NCBI RefSeq assembly: GCF_027587205.1
Contig: NZ_JAPDOD010000005.1
Location: 62,001-126,000 of the forward strand
Length of the DNA: 64,000 bases
Direction of reading: 5' to 3'
DNA from: Solirubrobacter ginsenosidimutans
GTDB taxonomy: Bacteria > Actinomycetota > Thermoleophilia > Solirubrobacterales > Solirubrobacteraceae
How positions within the stretch are numbered: position 1 is the first letter of the stretch; the number at the start of each line of letters is the position of its first letter. The notes under the pieces are model-generated. The model worked only from the letters and a program-made list of their open reading frames with translations, made no database searches and was not told where the DNA came from. The translations under genes were made by a program, and so were the position numbers. This document shows, one piece after another, positions 26,477 to 36,149 of the stretch.

Positions 26477-26909
26477 CGACACCTTCCGTGGCGTCGCCGG
26501 CAGCCGAGCTGTCTCACCCCATGTGAGACCTCAAGCTTTGCGTCCCCGCCTCGCGACGGGTTTGCCTTTGTACAGCAGTCTTTGCTTTGACCAATGCATC
26601 GGCCCTGGCGGTCGTCCCTTGACCGGCGTGCGGCGCATGTGGACACCCGTTCGACAGAGGAGTAGGTCACACGTCGACGGTGCCACCCGCCGGGCTCGCT
26701 GCAGGTCGCCCCCGGTCAATCCGCAAGCACCTAGGTAATTCGTGTCCAGGTGATGGCCGATTATTACACCGACGCGGCGTAGTAGTGCAGGTTGCGACGG
26801 CTGTCACGCAGGCCCCCGATTGCCACGAGAGGTCCTCGACAGGTGAGGGATGACAGGGGGGCGCTTCCGGCGGGACGCTTCATTGCGAAATCTCCAGAGG
26901 GGGTCTGGC
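26477..26909. other. Divergent intergenic region, no gene seen
   Basis: 433 bp between two divergent secreted-protein genes, noticeably less GC-rich than its surroundings. It must hold both promoters. I see no convincing coding frame, no shared palindrome and no strong hairpin. Confidence 0.6.
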
Positions 26910-29789
26910 ATGAAGCGATTTGCGCTGCTGCTGCTCGCAGGTGTCTTGGTGTTGGTCGTCGCGCCCGTGAGGTCGGTGGTCCCTAGGCCACCGGCGAACC
27001 ACGTGGACGAGTTGCCGTTGTGGAGCGGCGTGGGCGAGGCCGAAAGTCCTCAGTCGATGCTCGATCTGGCGTCGTCGGTCAACGGGCCGGTCACGGAGGC
27101 GCAGGTCAAGCGCGCGTCCGCCCAGGCCGCGGCGCTGCCGGAGGCCAAGAGCACGCGCTGGCAGTTCGTCGGGCCGACGAACGTCGGCGGGCGGGTCATC
27201 GACGTCGCGGTCGACCCGACGACCACGCCGAGCACGGTGTTCGCCGCGGTCTCCAGCGGCGGCGGGATCATGAAGAGCACCGACGGCGGGGTCACCTTCA
27301 CACCGTCGTATCCCGATGACTTCACGCAGTCGATGGGCGCGCTCGCGCGCGGCTCCGACGGGACGCTCTACGCGGGCACGGGCGAGGGCTCGAACCCGTC
27401 CGGCGGCGGGTCGACGTTCATGGGCGACGGCATCTACCGCTCCACGGACGACGGCGACACGTGGGAGTTCTCGGGCCTCCCGGACAGCGGCGCGTTCGGC
27501 CGCATCGTGGTCAATCCCGACAATCCGAAGGAGGTGTGGGCGGCGGCGAGCGGCTCGCTCACCTGGGTCTCGAGCCAGCGCGGCCTCTACCACTCGCTGG
27601 ACGGCGGCAAGACCTGGGATCTCGCGCTCTCCGGGCCCGGAGACCACACCGGCGCGGTCGACATCGCGCTGGAGCCCGGCAACCCGCACGTGATCCTGGC
27701 CTCGCTGTGGGATCGCTACCGCAACAACGGCAGCTTCTACTACGGCGGCTCCGGCTCGGGCCTGTACCGCTCGACCGACGACGGCAAGACCTGGACGCGG
27801 CAGGACAACTCGAACATCAACGGAGCCACGTGCAGTTGGGACAAGACCAAGACCGGCCTGAACGCGAGTGATGACCTCGGCCACATCGGGATGGCGTTCG
27901 CGCCGAGCGATCCGAACCGGGCCTACCTCGTCTTCGCGACCTCCAACGGGCCGGACAAGGGCTATTACGTGTCCAACGACGCCGGTCAGACGTGGACCTG
28001 CGGCGCCGGCGAGCCCGGGTCGACCACCGGCGGCTACGAGTGGGTGTTCTCGCGCCTGTGGGTCGATCCCGCGAACCGCGACCACGTGTTCGAGGCCAAC
28101 GTCAGCCTGAAGGTCTCGAGCAACGCGGGCGCCACGTGGAGCAACTCGAACGGCCCCCATTCCGACATGCACGCGATGGCGTGGGACCCGCAGACGCCGG
28201 GCCTCGTCTACCTCGGCAGCGACGGCGGCGTCTACCGGTCGCCCGCCAGCGGTAACAGCGGCACCTGGACGCACGCGGCGTCGGAGCCGTGGGTGCAGCC
28301 GTACCACATCTCGGTCTCGCAGCAGGACCCGAAGCGGCTCGCGATCGGCCTGCAGGACAACGGCAGCGTCCGGAGCTGGACATCGGGGGTCGAGCCGACC
28401 GACCCGACGCAGTGGAACTCCTACGGCGGCGGCGACGGCTTCCAGGTGCAGATCGACCCGACCAACCAGCTGCGCCACTACCAGTGCTCGCAGCCGACGC
28501 CGCCGCGCATCAGCTGCGGCCGGCGAGTCGATGCGGCAGCGACCGGCTCGACGACCAGCACCTCGTCGAACTTCACGACGCCGGCGTGGCCGTCGAACAC
28601 GCGCGTCGAGGTGGCGATGCCGATGGTGCTCGACCCGGCCGACCCCAACTACGTCTATGTCGCCGGCACGTCGATCGCCCGCTCGGGCGACGGCGTCGTC
28701 AACGCGTGGACGATCATCAGCCCGCCGATCCCGGATGACCCGGCGAGCCTGCCGGGCGTCGTGCCCGATCCGGAGATCAACCGCGACACCTACTACGCCA
28801 ACGAGTTCGGCGCGGTGACCGCGATCGCGCCGGCCAAGACGACCGGCACGAGCACCACGCCGGCGAGCACGATCTACGCCGGCACCGACACCGGGCTGCT
28901 GTGGAAGACGACCAATGCGACGGCGGCGACAGGCAGCGATGTGCATTGGACGCGCCTGGGCGCCGGCGTGCTCCCCAACACGTGGGTGACCTCGATCACC
29001 GTCGACCCGACCAACGCCGACCACGTCTACGCCAGCTTCTCGAGCTACAAGGAGGGCGACCGGGCGGCCAACGTGTGGGAGACCACCGACGGCGGCACGA
29101 CGTGGCGCAACATCAGCTCCGACCTGCCGAACGCGCCCATCTGGCGCGTGCTCTACGACCAGTCCAACGGCGTGCTCTACGTCGCCCACAACCTGGGCGT
29201 GTTCGTGAGCAGCGACGACGGCGGGCACTGGTACAAGATCAGTCAGGGCATGCCGAACGCCCCGATCCTCGACCTGGGGCTCAGCGCCGACCACTCGCAG
29301 CTGTTCGCGGCCAATTACGGACGCGGCGTCTACGAGCTACCACTGACCGAGAGCACCGGCGGCGGCGCCGGCGGCACCGTGCCGGCGACCTTGGCGCTGA
29401 CGCTCGGCACTCCGGCGAGCTTCGGCGCGTTCGCGCCCGGCGTCGCCAAGGACTACAACACCTCCACCACGGCCGATGTGCTGAGCACGGCCGGCGACGC
29501 CGCGCTCTCGGTGACCGACCCGAGCGGCGTCGCGCCGGGCCACCTGGTCAACGGCTCGTTCTCGCTGCCGCAGGCGCTGCAGGCGCAGGCGTCGAGCCCG
29601 GGGGCCGGTCCGGGGAGCGCGTTCGCGCCGCTCGGCGCCGATCCGATCACGTTGCTCACCTGGAGCGCCCCGATCAGCCATGACCAGGTGACGATCGGAT
29701 TCCGCCAGTCGATCGGAGCGAGCGACGCGCTGCGCACCGGCAGCTACGGCAAGACGTTGACGTTCACGCTGTCGACGACGACGCCATAG
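26910..29789 (+). CDS. Secreted BNR/sortilin-like beta-propeller protein
   Basis: Exported protein of 959 residues. Signal peptide (KRFALLLLAGVLVLVV). At least eight Asp-box/BNR-type motifs are seen (KSTDGGVTF, RSTDDGDTW, HSLDGGKTW, RSTDDGKTW, VSNDAGQTW, VSSNAGATW, ETTDGGTTW, VSSDDGGHW), implying one or two beta-propellers as in Vps10/sortilin-like and xyloglucanase-type proteins. Residues 820-959 are the C-terminal module shared with the GH79-like and M14 proteins. Likely a polysaccharide-binding or degrading surface protein. ATG 26910 follows AGAGGGGG. A strong hairpin lies after the stop. Confidence 0.88.
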   Translation: MKRFALLLLAGVLVLVVAPVRSVVPRPPANHVDELPLWSGVGEAESPQSMLDLASSVNGPVTEAQVKRASAQAAALPEAKSTRWQFVGPTNVGGRVIDVAVDPTTTPSTVFAAVSSGGGIMKSTDGGVTFTPSYPDDFTQSMGALARGSDGTLYAGTGEGSNPSGGGSTFMGDGIYRSTDDGDTWEFSGLPDSGAFGRIVVNPDNPKEVWAAASGSLTWVSSQRGLYHSLDGGKTWDLALSGPGDHTGAVDIALEPGNPHVILASLWDRYRNNGSFYYGGSGSGLYRSTDDGKTWTRQDNSNINGATCSWDKTKTGLNASDDLGHIGMAFAPSDPNRAYLVFATSNGPDKGYYVSNDAGQTWTCGAGEPGSTTGGYEWVFSRLWVDPANRDHVFEANVSLKVSSNAGATWSNSNGPHSDMHAMAWDPQTPGLVYLGSDGGVYRSPASGNSGTWTHAASEPWVQPYHISVSQQDPKRLAIGLQDNGSVRSWTSGVEPTDPTQWNSYGGGDGFQVQIDPTNQLRHYQCSQPTPPRISCGRRVDAAATGSTTSTSSNFTTPAWPSNTRVEVAMPMVLDPADPNYVYVAGTSIARSGDGVVNAWTIISPPIPDDPASLPGVVPDPEINRDTYYANEFGAVTAIAPAKTTGTSTTPASTIYAGTDTGLLWKTTNATAATGSDVHWTRLGAGVLPNTWVTSITVDPTNADHVYASFSSYKEGDRAANVWETTDGGTTWRNISSDLPNAPIWRVLYDQSNGVLYVAHNLGVFVSSDDGGHWYKISQGMPNAPILDLGLSADHSQLFAANYGRGVYELPLTESTGGGAGGTVPATLALTLGTPASFGAFAPGVAKDYNTSTTADVLSTAGDAALSVTDPSGVAPGHLVNGSFSLPQALQAQASSPGAGPGSAFAPLGADPITLLTWSAPISHDQVTIGFRQSIGASDALRTGSYGKTLTFTLSTTTP
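29371..29786 (+). other. Shared C-terminal exoprotein module, copy A
   Basis: Codes residues 820-959 (VPATLALTLGTPASFGAF to KTLTFTLSTTTP). The same ~135-residue module ends two other secreted hydrolases here. Predicted beta-rich; a role in surface retention or sorting is inferred. Confidence 0.75.
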
Positions 29790-29803
29790 AGCGGCCCCGC
29801 GTG

Positions 29804-29833
29804 CCACCGGCCCGCACCCGTGCGGGTCGGTGG
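29804..29833. terminator. Hairpin between convergent genes
   Basis: CCACCGGCCCGCA pairs with TGCGGGTCGGTGG (13 bp, one G-T), loop CCCG. It lies 14 nt after the BNR protein stop and 19 nt from the opposing stop; no T-tract. Confidence 0.7.
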
Positions 29834-29852
29834 TAGCGCGGCGTCCCGAGGG

Positions 29853-30047
29853 TCATCCGCCGTGCCGCACACAACTGGCCGTGAACGCCCCCTTGCCAAA
29901 GTGTTCGTACACGCAGTCCTGGCGGGCGGGAACGCCGAAGATCAGCATCAGCGCCCCGGCGACCACGAGAACGACCGCGAAGGCGACCAGGATGCCGATC
30001 AGGCGATCGCGGTCGGCGGTAGAGCGGCGCTCCCTTGGTTGCGTCAT
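29853..30047 (-). CDS. Small single-span membrane protein
   Basis: 64 residues: a charged N-terminus (MTQPRERRSTADRDR), one hydrophobic segment of about 23 residues (IGILVAFAVVLVVAGALMLIFG) described here by its ends, and a short tail with two Cys. The layout suggests an inner-membrane protein with an external cysteine-bearing tail. No family recognised and no ribosome site is obvious, but composition and position before a terminator hairpin support a real gene. Confidence 0.5.
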   Translation of the reverse strand: MTQPRERRSTADRDRLIGILVAFAVVLVVAGALMLIFGVPARQDCVYEHFGKGAFTASCVRHGG

Positions 30048-30775
30048 CGTGGCGAACTCACGCTACACGTGTTCGCCGGATGGTGGCGCGGGCCGACAAT
30101 GCGGAAGGAGGGGGTCCACGCACGGCCGACCCGCGCCGGCACACGGGTCCGTCCGTGCATGGCGCTGCAGGGGTCACACAGCGCCCGCTCCCCAGGGAGC
30201 ACGGTCATGGTCCTGCCTGGGGCGTTCTGCCGACTGACTGAGCCCGAGTGATACCCCTTGGTCGCAGAGGGTTTCCCACCCCATCGGGGGGTGCGATCGA
30301 TCAAGCGGAGAGCTGGAGCGCGCGTTCGGCTGTGGTCTCGAGGGGCGGCCGCGGTGACATCCTGGACCTCACGGTCCGTCTCGCCCGAGAGGAAGCGCTC
30401 CGACCTCGGTCGCGCCCAGCGTGCATGATCTGGAGATGCGCTTTCACTGGCGTTCCGCAGACGACAGCAGCTTGTCGGGCTATCCGGGGTGGCTGGGTCA
30501 CCTCGAGGGCAAGAACCGCAGGCCTGGAACAAGCGAACCGACGCTTGCGCTCGCCTGGTCGGGCCCGTTGGACGTTCTCGGGGCGTTGGCTTGGACCGCG
30601 ACGGCGGCAACGTGCGAAACCACGACCTCGTCCTTCGCGGCGCCAGCAGTGGCGCGCCACTCGTCGCTCACGTGGTGACTGATATGCGTCACTCACAACT
30701 GGTCTCGGCGGCCGGGAACGTCTGAGGGAGCGACTTGTACTTCAGCGACACGGCAGAAACTCGAAAGGACGACAC
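30048..30775. other. Long stretch without a convincing gene
   Basis: About 730 bp. Open frames exist on both strands but lack family resemblance, good starts or the codon bias of the neighbours. A small hairpin CACCCC/GGGGTG lies at 30277-30293. It may be decayed coding DNA; a fragment starting MRFHWRS near 30436 weakly recalls the N-terminus of LLM monooxygenases. Confidence 0.5.
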
Positions 30776-31204
30776 TTGAGCTATCGACTCGTTCGCGTGA
30801 ACCTGCCGGAGCACGGCACGCGCGACAAGGCTTTCCGCGACATGGTCACGACCATCGAACGCGGCTTCTATTGGAAGCAGTCGCAGCTTCCTGACGTCCC
30901 TCGGTGGACCCAAATGATCGGTATGGGGAGCCACGGCGGGCGCGGTCTTTTCATCGTCGGCGTGACAACGAACGACGAGTGGGAGGCCGAGCCGGATGGC
31001 GACGTCTTCAAGCACCGACTACCAGTCGCGTGGGCGCGAGTGATCTACGAGAATCCGAGCGCGCTGCAAGCCGTCAAGGCAGTTCCCAGCCGGTTCAACG
31101 AGCGCTTCGGAGCGGAACTCAGCCACAAGGAGTACAGGCAGATCGTGCAACTCGTGCTCGACGGCGAAGCGCTTGACATGGACGTGGGTGCACTCGCGAG
31201 GTGA
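30776..31204 (+). CDS. Conserved-looking protein of unknown function
   Basis: 142 residues from a TTG start with AAAGGA about 7 nt upstream. Soluble, mixed alpha/beta, rich in Trp and aromatic residues (FYWKQSQLPDVPRWTQMIG, VGVTTNDEWEAEP, LPVAWARVIYENP). The Trp/Pro pattern vaguely recalls EVE/PUA-like folds, but I cannot assign a family. Codon use is less GC-biased than most of the window, which may mean recent acquisition. The APH-family gene follows 57 nt later on the same strand. Confidence 0.6.
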   Translation: MSYRLVRVNLPEHGTRDKAFRDMVTTIERGFYWKQSQLPDVPRWTQMIGMGSHGGRGLFIVGVTTNDEWEAEPDGDVFKHRLPVAWARVIYENPSALQAVKAVPSRFNERFGAELSHKEYRQIVQLVLDGEALDMDVGALAR

Positions 31205-31249
31205 GGCCGTCCATACCGCCGGTCGCCCATCGGCGTCGCGTCCTGCGGC

Positions 31250-31255
31250 TACGGT
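31250..31255 (+). promoter_or_regulatory. -10 box of leaderless promoter (31262 gene)
   Basis: TACGGT, 6 nt before GTG at 31262. Confidence 0.5.
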
Positions 31256-31261
31256 GGGCGT

Positions 31262-32182
31262 GTGACCGACGCCCCGCCGTTTCCGTCGCGGTCGACGTTG
31301 CAGTGGGTGATCGAGAACGCGGCGGCTGACGAGGTGGCATCCGTCCAACGTCTGGTCGGCGGGTGGACGTCGGCGATGCACGCCGTCACCGTGCGTCGTG
31401 GGTCTGACCAACAGACGCTCGTGCTGCGCCGGATGTTCCGTGAGCCGTGGCGCACGCACGCGAGGGAACTGCTTGAGCGCGAGGCGACGGTGTTGCAGAT
31501 GCTCGCCGGCCATCCGGTTCCGACTGCCGCACTCCTCGCGGTCGACCCCATTGCTGCCGCCACCGATGAGCCTGCTCTGCTCATGAGCCGGCTGCCGGGA
31601 CGGTTGCGCCTGGACGACGTCGGCGTCACCGCTCCGCTCGCGCAGATGCTCGCGCGCATCCATCGGATCTGCCCCGACGACGGCGACCGGCCACGCCCGT
31701 ATCAGTCGTGGGCGTTCCCGGAACGGCGCGTCGTTCCCGCCTGGGCTGAACGCCCGGAGTTGTGGCAGCGCGCATTCGGACTGATCGACGTCCACCCGCC
31801 GGACTACGAGGGCTGCTTTCTGCACCGCGACTTTCATCCCGGCAACGTCCTCTTTGACGGCGGCACGATCACGGGGGTGGTGGATTGGGTCGAGACATCG
31901 TGGGGGCCGGCCGAGCTCGATGTCGCGCACTGCGGCACAGCGCTTGCCATCCTCCACGGAACCGACGCGGCGAAGCACTTTCGAGACGACTACCGCGCGG
32001 CCGGCGGCGCCCTCGGAGAGGATCGCTACTGGTGGCTGATTGACGCCGTCGGCTTCCTCCCCGACCCAGAGAAGGTTGCCGCCCCCTGGCGGCAGAGCGG
32101 CCGGCCGGACCTGGCCGCACGACTCGCGCGACGCCGCCTGGAGGCGCACCTCGCCTGGGTCCTCGATGGGCCGTTGGACTAA
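31262..32182 (+). CDS. APH-family phosphotransferase
   Basis: Kinase-fold protein of 306 residues: catalytic loop LHRDFHPGN and metal-binding VVDWVETSWGPAELDVAH. This resembles stand-alone aminoglycoside/choline-kinase-like APHs rather than the ACAD10/11 branch (no GDP after DWE). Substrate unknown; antibiotic modification cannot be claimed. GTG at 31262 is supported by TACGGT 6 nt upstream. No ACAD is nearby, which fits a different role from the other two kinases in the window. Confidence 0.85.
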   Translation: MTDAPPFPSRSTLQWVIENAAADEVASVQRLVGGWTSAMHAVTVRRGSDQQTLVLRRMFREPWRTHARELLEREATVLQMLAGHPVPTAALLAVDPIAAATDEPALLMSRLPGRLRLDDVGVTAPLAQMLARIHRICPDDGDRPRPYQSWAFPERRVVPAWAERPELWQRAFGLIDVHPPDYEGCFLHRDFHPGNVLFDGGTITGVVDWVETSWGPAELDVAHCGTALAILHGTDAAKHFRDDYRAAGGALGEDRYWWLIDAVGFLPDPEKVAAPWRQSGRPDLAARLARRRLEAHLAWVLDGPLD

Positions 32183-32239
32183 TCTTCGTCGGCCGTTGAT
32201 CTCGGCCGCTCAGCTGCGTCCACGGACGCGGCCGATCTC

Positions 32240-32285
32240 CTACCCGGTCTACGCGCACGCCACCGAGGCGACTGTCACGGCCTCG
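32240..32285 (+). repeat. Partial duplicate of internal GH79 sequence
   Basis: This ~46-nt stretch matches 33344-33390 inside the GH79-like gene, with GCGCACGCCACCGAGGCG identical and a few differences outside. It encodes VYAHATEA in the same frame as the gene. It looks like a remnant of a second copy or a local rearrangement. Confidence 0.6.
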
Positions 32286-32396
32286 AGTAGGGCGTGCCGG
32301 GCGTGGACAATCGGGTGTTCGCCCGATGCGAGACGCTGCCCGGCGCTCGATGCTGTCTCGGACGTGATGTCGTGCGTCGTTCCGAGGAGGAAGGTC

Positions 32397-34520
32397 ATGC
32401 CAAGGCAAGCGAGACGATCGGCGGTCGCACTGGCCATGACGGTTTGCGCGCTCACTGCGCCGGTCGCGGCGTTCGGCGCGTCAGCGCACGACGACCAGAG
32501 TGGCGCCCTCGCGCCGGAACGGTTTGATGCCAGCGCCCGACTCGGGCCGCCGAGCGTGAGCGGGCATGACATCGCCCGGCATTTCGTCGGCGTCAGCGTC
32601 GAATGGACGCTGACCGATCGCTACATGGGCTCGAACTCCCGGCCCGACTTCGCGAACTTGCTGCGGAACCTCGGCTCCGGCGTGCTGCGAATCGGTGGGA
32701 GCTCCCAGGATCAGGTTCCGTTCGACGCGTCAGCGGCCGACAGCGACCGGTTCGTCACGCCGCACGACTTGGCGAGGATCCGCGAGACGTTGAACCTTGT
32801 GAACTCGACCGGGTCAGAGTCCGGTGAGGCCAGAGAGCCGGACTGGGTGACGGTGCTTGGAACCGCGATGGCGCCGACGACGCCGGCCTTTCCGTGGCGG
32901 ACGGTCGATCATGCCGTCGGGTTCGTCCGGGACGGGGTTGCGCCGATCTTCCGAGACGACGCGGGCCGCCGGGACGTCGCGGGCATCGCCCTCGGAAACG
33001 AGCCGGACTTGACCTACTCCGGCGACCTGGTGCGCTATCTGAGCGAATTCCCCGCCTATGCCGGCGCCGCCTTCATCAACCAGTGGCCGCGTGTGGTGCC
33101 CGCGAGCAGTGAGAACATCGGGACGTGGCAGAGCATCAGGGACCGCACGATCAACACCCGATGGTTCTGGGACTGGCCCGCGATCCTCGACACCGTCGCC
33201 CCGGCGGTCAAGGACAAACCGGGTGTGCTCGGGCCCTTCGCGACCGATCACTTCTATCCGTTGGCGCGCACTTGTCCCACTGACCCGTACCGCTGCCCGA
33301 CGATCGAGCGGCTGCTGTCGCGGGAGCGCATGGACAACTTCGACTACCAGGTCTATGCGCACGCCACCGAGGCGGCTCGTCGCGGCCTCGGCTATCGGAT
33401 GGACGAGACGAACACGGCCGCCGGACGCGGAGCGCCGGGAGTCAGCGACGTCGCCGCGAGCGCCACGTGGACGCTCGACACGCTGTTCAACGCAGCGTGC
33501 CCGCAACCACCCGATCAACCCCGTGCCAACGCTGACTGTCATGTGGGCGCCACCGGCGTGAACGTCCACAACGCCGAAGTGCGCGCTTACTTCTTCCCCG
33601 AGGAAGGAAACGCCTACTACAACGCGATCCGTTATGACCCGACGCCCGCGGCAGGTCCGCCGACGCCTGGGCCGTCGTACTACGCGCTGCTGCTGTTTGC
33701 GCGACTTGCTCAAGGAACAACCGGCTTGCACCCGGTCACACTGGACGTGACCACGCCGGCGGGAGCGTCGGTCACGGCCTGGGAAGTGCGCACAGCCGGC
33801 GCAGATCGACGGCTGTTTCTGATCAACAAAGGCTCGACGGCCGCCACGGTCAACGTGCCGTCACCCGGGGCCTTGGTCGAGATAGACCGGATGACGCCGC
33901 ATGACCCCACCGGCGCGGGCCGGACCCTGGACGCCGGCGACGTGCAAATCGACGGTCGCCCGGTCGCCGCGGACGGAACGTTCCCCGGGCTCGAACCAAC
34001 CCTGACCAAGACCGACGGTGCTGCGCTTCCGGTCGCGATCGGCCCCGGAGAGGCAGGCGTCGTCACCTTGCATGACCAGTACGCCGAAACCGTGCGGGAG
34101 GCCACTGTGGGCGGCTCCGTGCCGGCGACGCTGTCGCTGTCGCTCGAGGCGCCTGCCTCGTTCGCGTCGTTCACGCCGGGAGTGCATCGCAGCTATCAGA
34201 CGAGCACGACGGCGGCGGTCACCTCGACCGCCGGCGATGCGACCCTGTCCGTGGCCGATCCGAGTCAGGCGGCGCCGGGCCGGCTTGTGAACGGCCCGTT
34301 CGCTCTCAGGCAGCCGCTGCAGGTTCGAGCGAACTCCGGTCCGCTCGCGCCGTTGAGCACGGAGGCGTCCTCGCCCCTTGCGCTCCTCACCTACACCGCG
34401 CCCGCGACCAGCGACGCCGTCGCGATCGCCTTCCGGCAGGACATCGAGTCCAACGAGGCGCTGCGGACTGGCATCTACGCGAAGACGCTGACGTTCACAC
34501 TCTCGACAACCACGCCGTGA
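32397..34520 (+). CDS. Secreted glycoside hydrolase, GH79-like, with C-terminal module
   Basis: Exported protein of 707 residues. Signal peptide (VALAMTVCALTAPVAAFG). Residues ~45-480 look like a retaining clan A hydrolase of the GH79 (heparanase/beta-glucuronidase) type: GVLRIGGSSQD, acid/base Glu202 in ALGNEPD and nucleophile Glu337 in RMDETN, then a beta-sandwich. Residues 570-707 are the shared C-terminal module. ATG 32397 follows GAGGAGGAAGG. Probable target: uronic-acid-containing glycans. It sits between a self-derived fragment and a truncated oxidoreductase, suggesting insertion or rearrangement. Confidence 0.8.
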   Translation: MPRQARRSAVALAMTVCALTAPVAAFGASAHDDQSGALAPERFDASARLGPPSVSGHDIARHFVGVSVEWTLTDRYMGSNSRPDFANLLRNLGSGVLRIGGSSQDQVPFDASAADSDRFVTPHDLARIRETLNLVNSTGSESGEAREPDWVTVLGTAMAPTTPAFPWRTVDHAVGFVRDGVAPIFRDDAGRRDVAGIALGNEPDLTYSGDLVRYLSEFPAYAGAAFINQWPRVVPASSENIGTWQSIRDRTINTRWFWDWPAILDTVAPAVKDKPGVLGPFATDHFYPLARTCPTDPYRCPTIERLLSRERMDNFDYQVYAHATEAARRGLGYRMDETNTAAGRGAPGVSDVAASATWTLDTLFNAACPQPPDQPRANADCHVGATGVNVHNAEVRAYFFPEEGNAYYNAIRYDPTPAAGPPTPGPSYYALLLFARLAQGTTGLHPVTLDVTTPAGASVTAWEVRTAGADRRLFLINKGSTAATVNVPSPGALVEIDRMTPHDPTGAGRTLDAGDVQIDGRPVAADGTFPGLEPTLTKTDGAALPVAIGPGEAGVVTLHDQYAETVREATVGGSVPATLSLSLEAPASFASFTPGVHRSYQTSTTAAVTSTAGDATLSVADPSQAAPGRLVNGPFALRQPLQVRANSGPLAPLSTEASSPLALLTYTAPATSDAVAIAFRQDIESNEALRTGIYAKTLTFTLSTTTP
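34108..34517 (+). other. Shared C-terminal exoprotein module, copy B
   Basis: Codes residues 570-707 (VPATLSLSLEAPASFASF to KTLTFTLSTTTP). It is the most diverged of the three copies, but the last 12 residues are identical. Confidence 0.75.
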
Positions 34521-34557
34521 CTGGGACTCGATCTGTTATCCAGGGAAGACAATCGAC

Positions 34558-35427
34558 GTGCACCACGTCTCGCTGAATCGCGGGGATCTCAACGATGCCC
34601 GATCCGGGCGCGTGCCGCCGGGCGCGGTGCTCGGCTCGGATGCTGCCGGCGTCGTGTCCCAGCCGGCGGCCGATGGCAGCGGACCGGAGGTGGGCACGCG
34701 CGTCGTGGCCATGGCGAGAGGGGCGTTCGCCGACCGGGCCGCGGTGGAGGTGGACGCATTGGCCGAGGTTCCGCGGTCGGTTGATCTGTCCGAGGCGGCC
34801 GCACTTCCGGTGGCGGGGCTTGCCGCGCTGCGGGCGCTCCGTGCCGCGGGTCCGCTGCTGGGCCGGCGTGTGCTCATCACCGGCGCATCCGGCGGGGTGG
34901 GCCAGTTCGCTGTCCAGCTCGCGGCCCGCGCCGGTGCGTACGTGATCGCGTCCGTCGGCTCGGCCGCTCGCGGTGAGGGCCTGGCAACAAAGGGCGCGGA
35001 CCAGGTGGTGGTTGGCCTGGAGGGACTTGACCAGCCGGTTGACGTAGTGCTGGATAACGTCGGAGGCGCACAGATGGTCGCGGCCTGGGAGCTGCTCGCG
35101 ACCGGTGGCAATCTGCAAAGCATCGGCTGGGCGTCAGGCGAGCAGGCGGTATTCCCCCCTTACTCAACGGTTGGCCCGCCCAAGACTCTCTCGTCGTTCC
35201 TGAACGAGGGCGAGGCCGGAGCGGATCTGGCCACCCTCGTCCGATTCGTTGCCGACCGCTCCCTCTGCGTTGAGATCGGGTGGCGTGGATCGTGGGAGCG
35301 GATTGCCGAAGCAGTCGAGGTGCTCCGCTCACGGCGGCTCAACGGCAAGGCTGTGCTCGACGTGAGACCGCTTGCCCCAATAGCCCCGACTCGGGCTTGC
35401 GTCAACCCGGCAAGCGCCGCGCCGTAA
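34558..35427 (+). pseudogene. Zinc-binding dehydrogenase-like gene, 5'-truncated
   Basis: 289 codons of a quinone reductase-like MDR. The frame begins abruptly at HHVSLNRGDLND, which in full-length relatives follows about 40-45 residues of the GroES-like domain; in-frame sequence upstream (to the GH79-like stop 37 bp away) shows no such homology. The remainder is good: VLGSDAAGVV, cofactor loop ITGASGGVGQFAV, VLDNVGG and GKAVLDV. It ends with a short non-homologous tail. Probably non-functional through loss of its 5' end when the upstream gene arrived; a short product from GTG 34558 cannot be excluded. Confidence 0.7.
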
Positions 35428-35438
35428 CGGCCTCCGAA

Positions 35439-36116
35439 TTAGTCCCGATCTGGGCCTCCGAGGCGGTTGCCCCAGTCCGGGCGGAACTGGACGCTGATCC
35501 GCGCGCCGAGGCAGCGCGTGGTCTTCGGGATCGCGTGCTGCCAGGTTCGTTGACAGCTTCCTCCCATCACGAGCAGATCACCGTGCCCGATCTGAAGGCG
35601 CAGCCCCGGTCCGCCCGACTTCGGACGCAGCGCAAACGGTCGGATGGCACCGAGCGAGAGAATCGCCACCATCGTGTCGCTCGCGCTCTCGCGCGCGATG
35701 CGGTCTCCGTGCCACGCGACGCTGTCGTTGCCGTCCCGGTAGAGGCAGAGCCCGGCACTGGTGAACTCCCCGCCAAGCTCTCCGCCGTAGTGGGCGTTCA
35801 GCGCCGACCGGGCGTCGTCGAGGACATGGTGGGGCAACTGCTCGCCCTGGCGATAGCGAGCAAGCAGCCGCGGGACCCGCACGGTGCTGTCGTACATCCG
35901 CATCCGCTCCTCGTGCCACGGAACATCGCTGACGAGGGCGTCGAACAGCGCATCCGCCGCGGTCACGAAACCCGGCCGCAGATCGATCCAGGCGCCGTCG
36001 GAGAGCGGCCGGCGCTCCACGGCATCGCCGAGGTCGGCTATGCCGGGCTCACCCGAGAAGCCAAACAGCGAGGGTTGGACTACGAGCGACACGTCATCAG
36101 CGAGTCTAGCGAACAT
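35439..36116 (-). CDS. AlkB-family 2OG-Fe(II) dioxygenase
   Basis: 225 residues. Iron ligands His136 and Asp138 in AWHGDR and His194 in WQHAIPK, with the 2-oxoglutarate Arg in ARISVQFR. LPHHVLDDARSALNAHYGG and FTSAGLCLYRDGNDSV match the nucleotide-recognition lid of AlkB. Likely repairs alkylated bases by oxidative demethylation. The start is uncertain: ATG 36116 gives the full length; an in-frame GTG a few codons in follows a TAGACT box. Confidence 0.88.
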   Translation of the reverse strand: MFARLADDVSLVVQPSLFGFSGEPGIADLGDAVERRPLSDGAWIDLRPGFVTAADALFDALVSDVPWHEERMRMYDSTVRVPRLLARYRQGEQLPHHVLDDARSALNAHYGGELGGEFTSAGLCLYRDGNDSVAWHGDRIARESASDTMVAILSLGAIRPFALRPKSGGPGLRLQIGHGDLLVMGGSCQRTWQHAIPKTTRCLGARISVQFRPDWGNRLGGPDRD

Positions 36117-36149
36117 ACGTTCGCGTCGCCCGAGACTTGACCGACCGCT

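Noticed and set aside
30044..30610. Minus-strand open frame of 188 codons
   Set aside because: Composition is Arg/Pro/Ser-rich and unlike the neighbouring real genes; no start signal and no domain.
31262..32182. Antibiotic resistance gene
   Set aside because: APH fold alone does not imply drug modification; no specific resistance-family signature is visible.
34558..35427. Intact quinone oxidoreductase
   Set aside because: The N-terminal ~45 residues of the GroES-like domain are missing and cannot be found in any upstream frame before the GH79-like stop.
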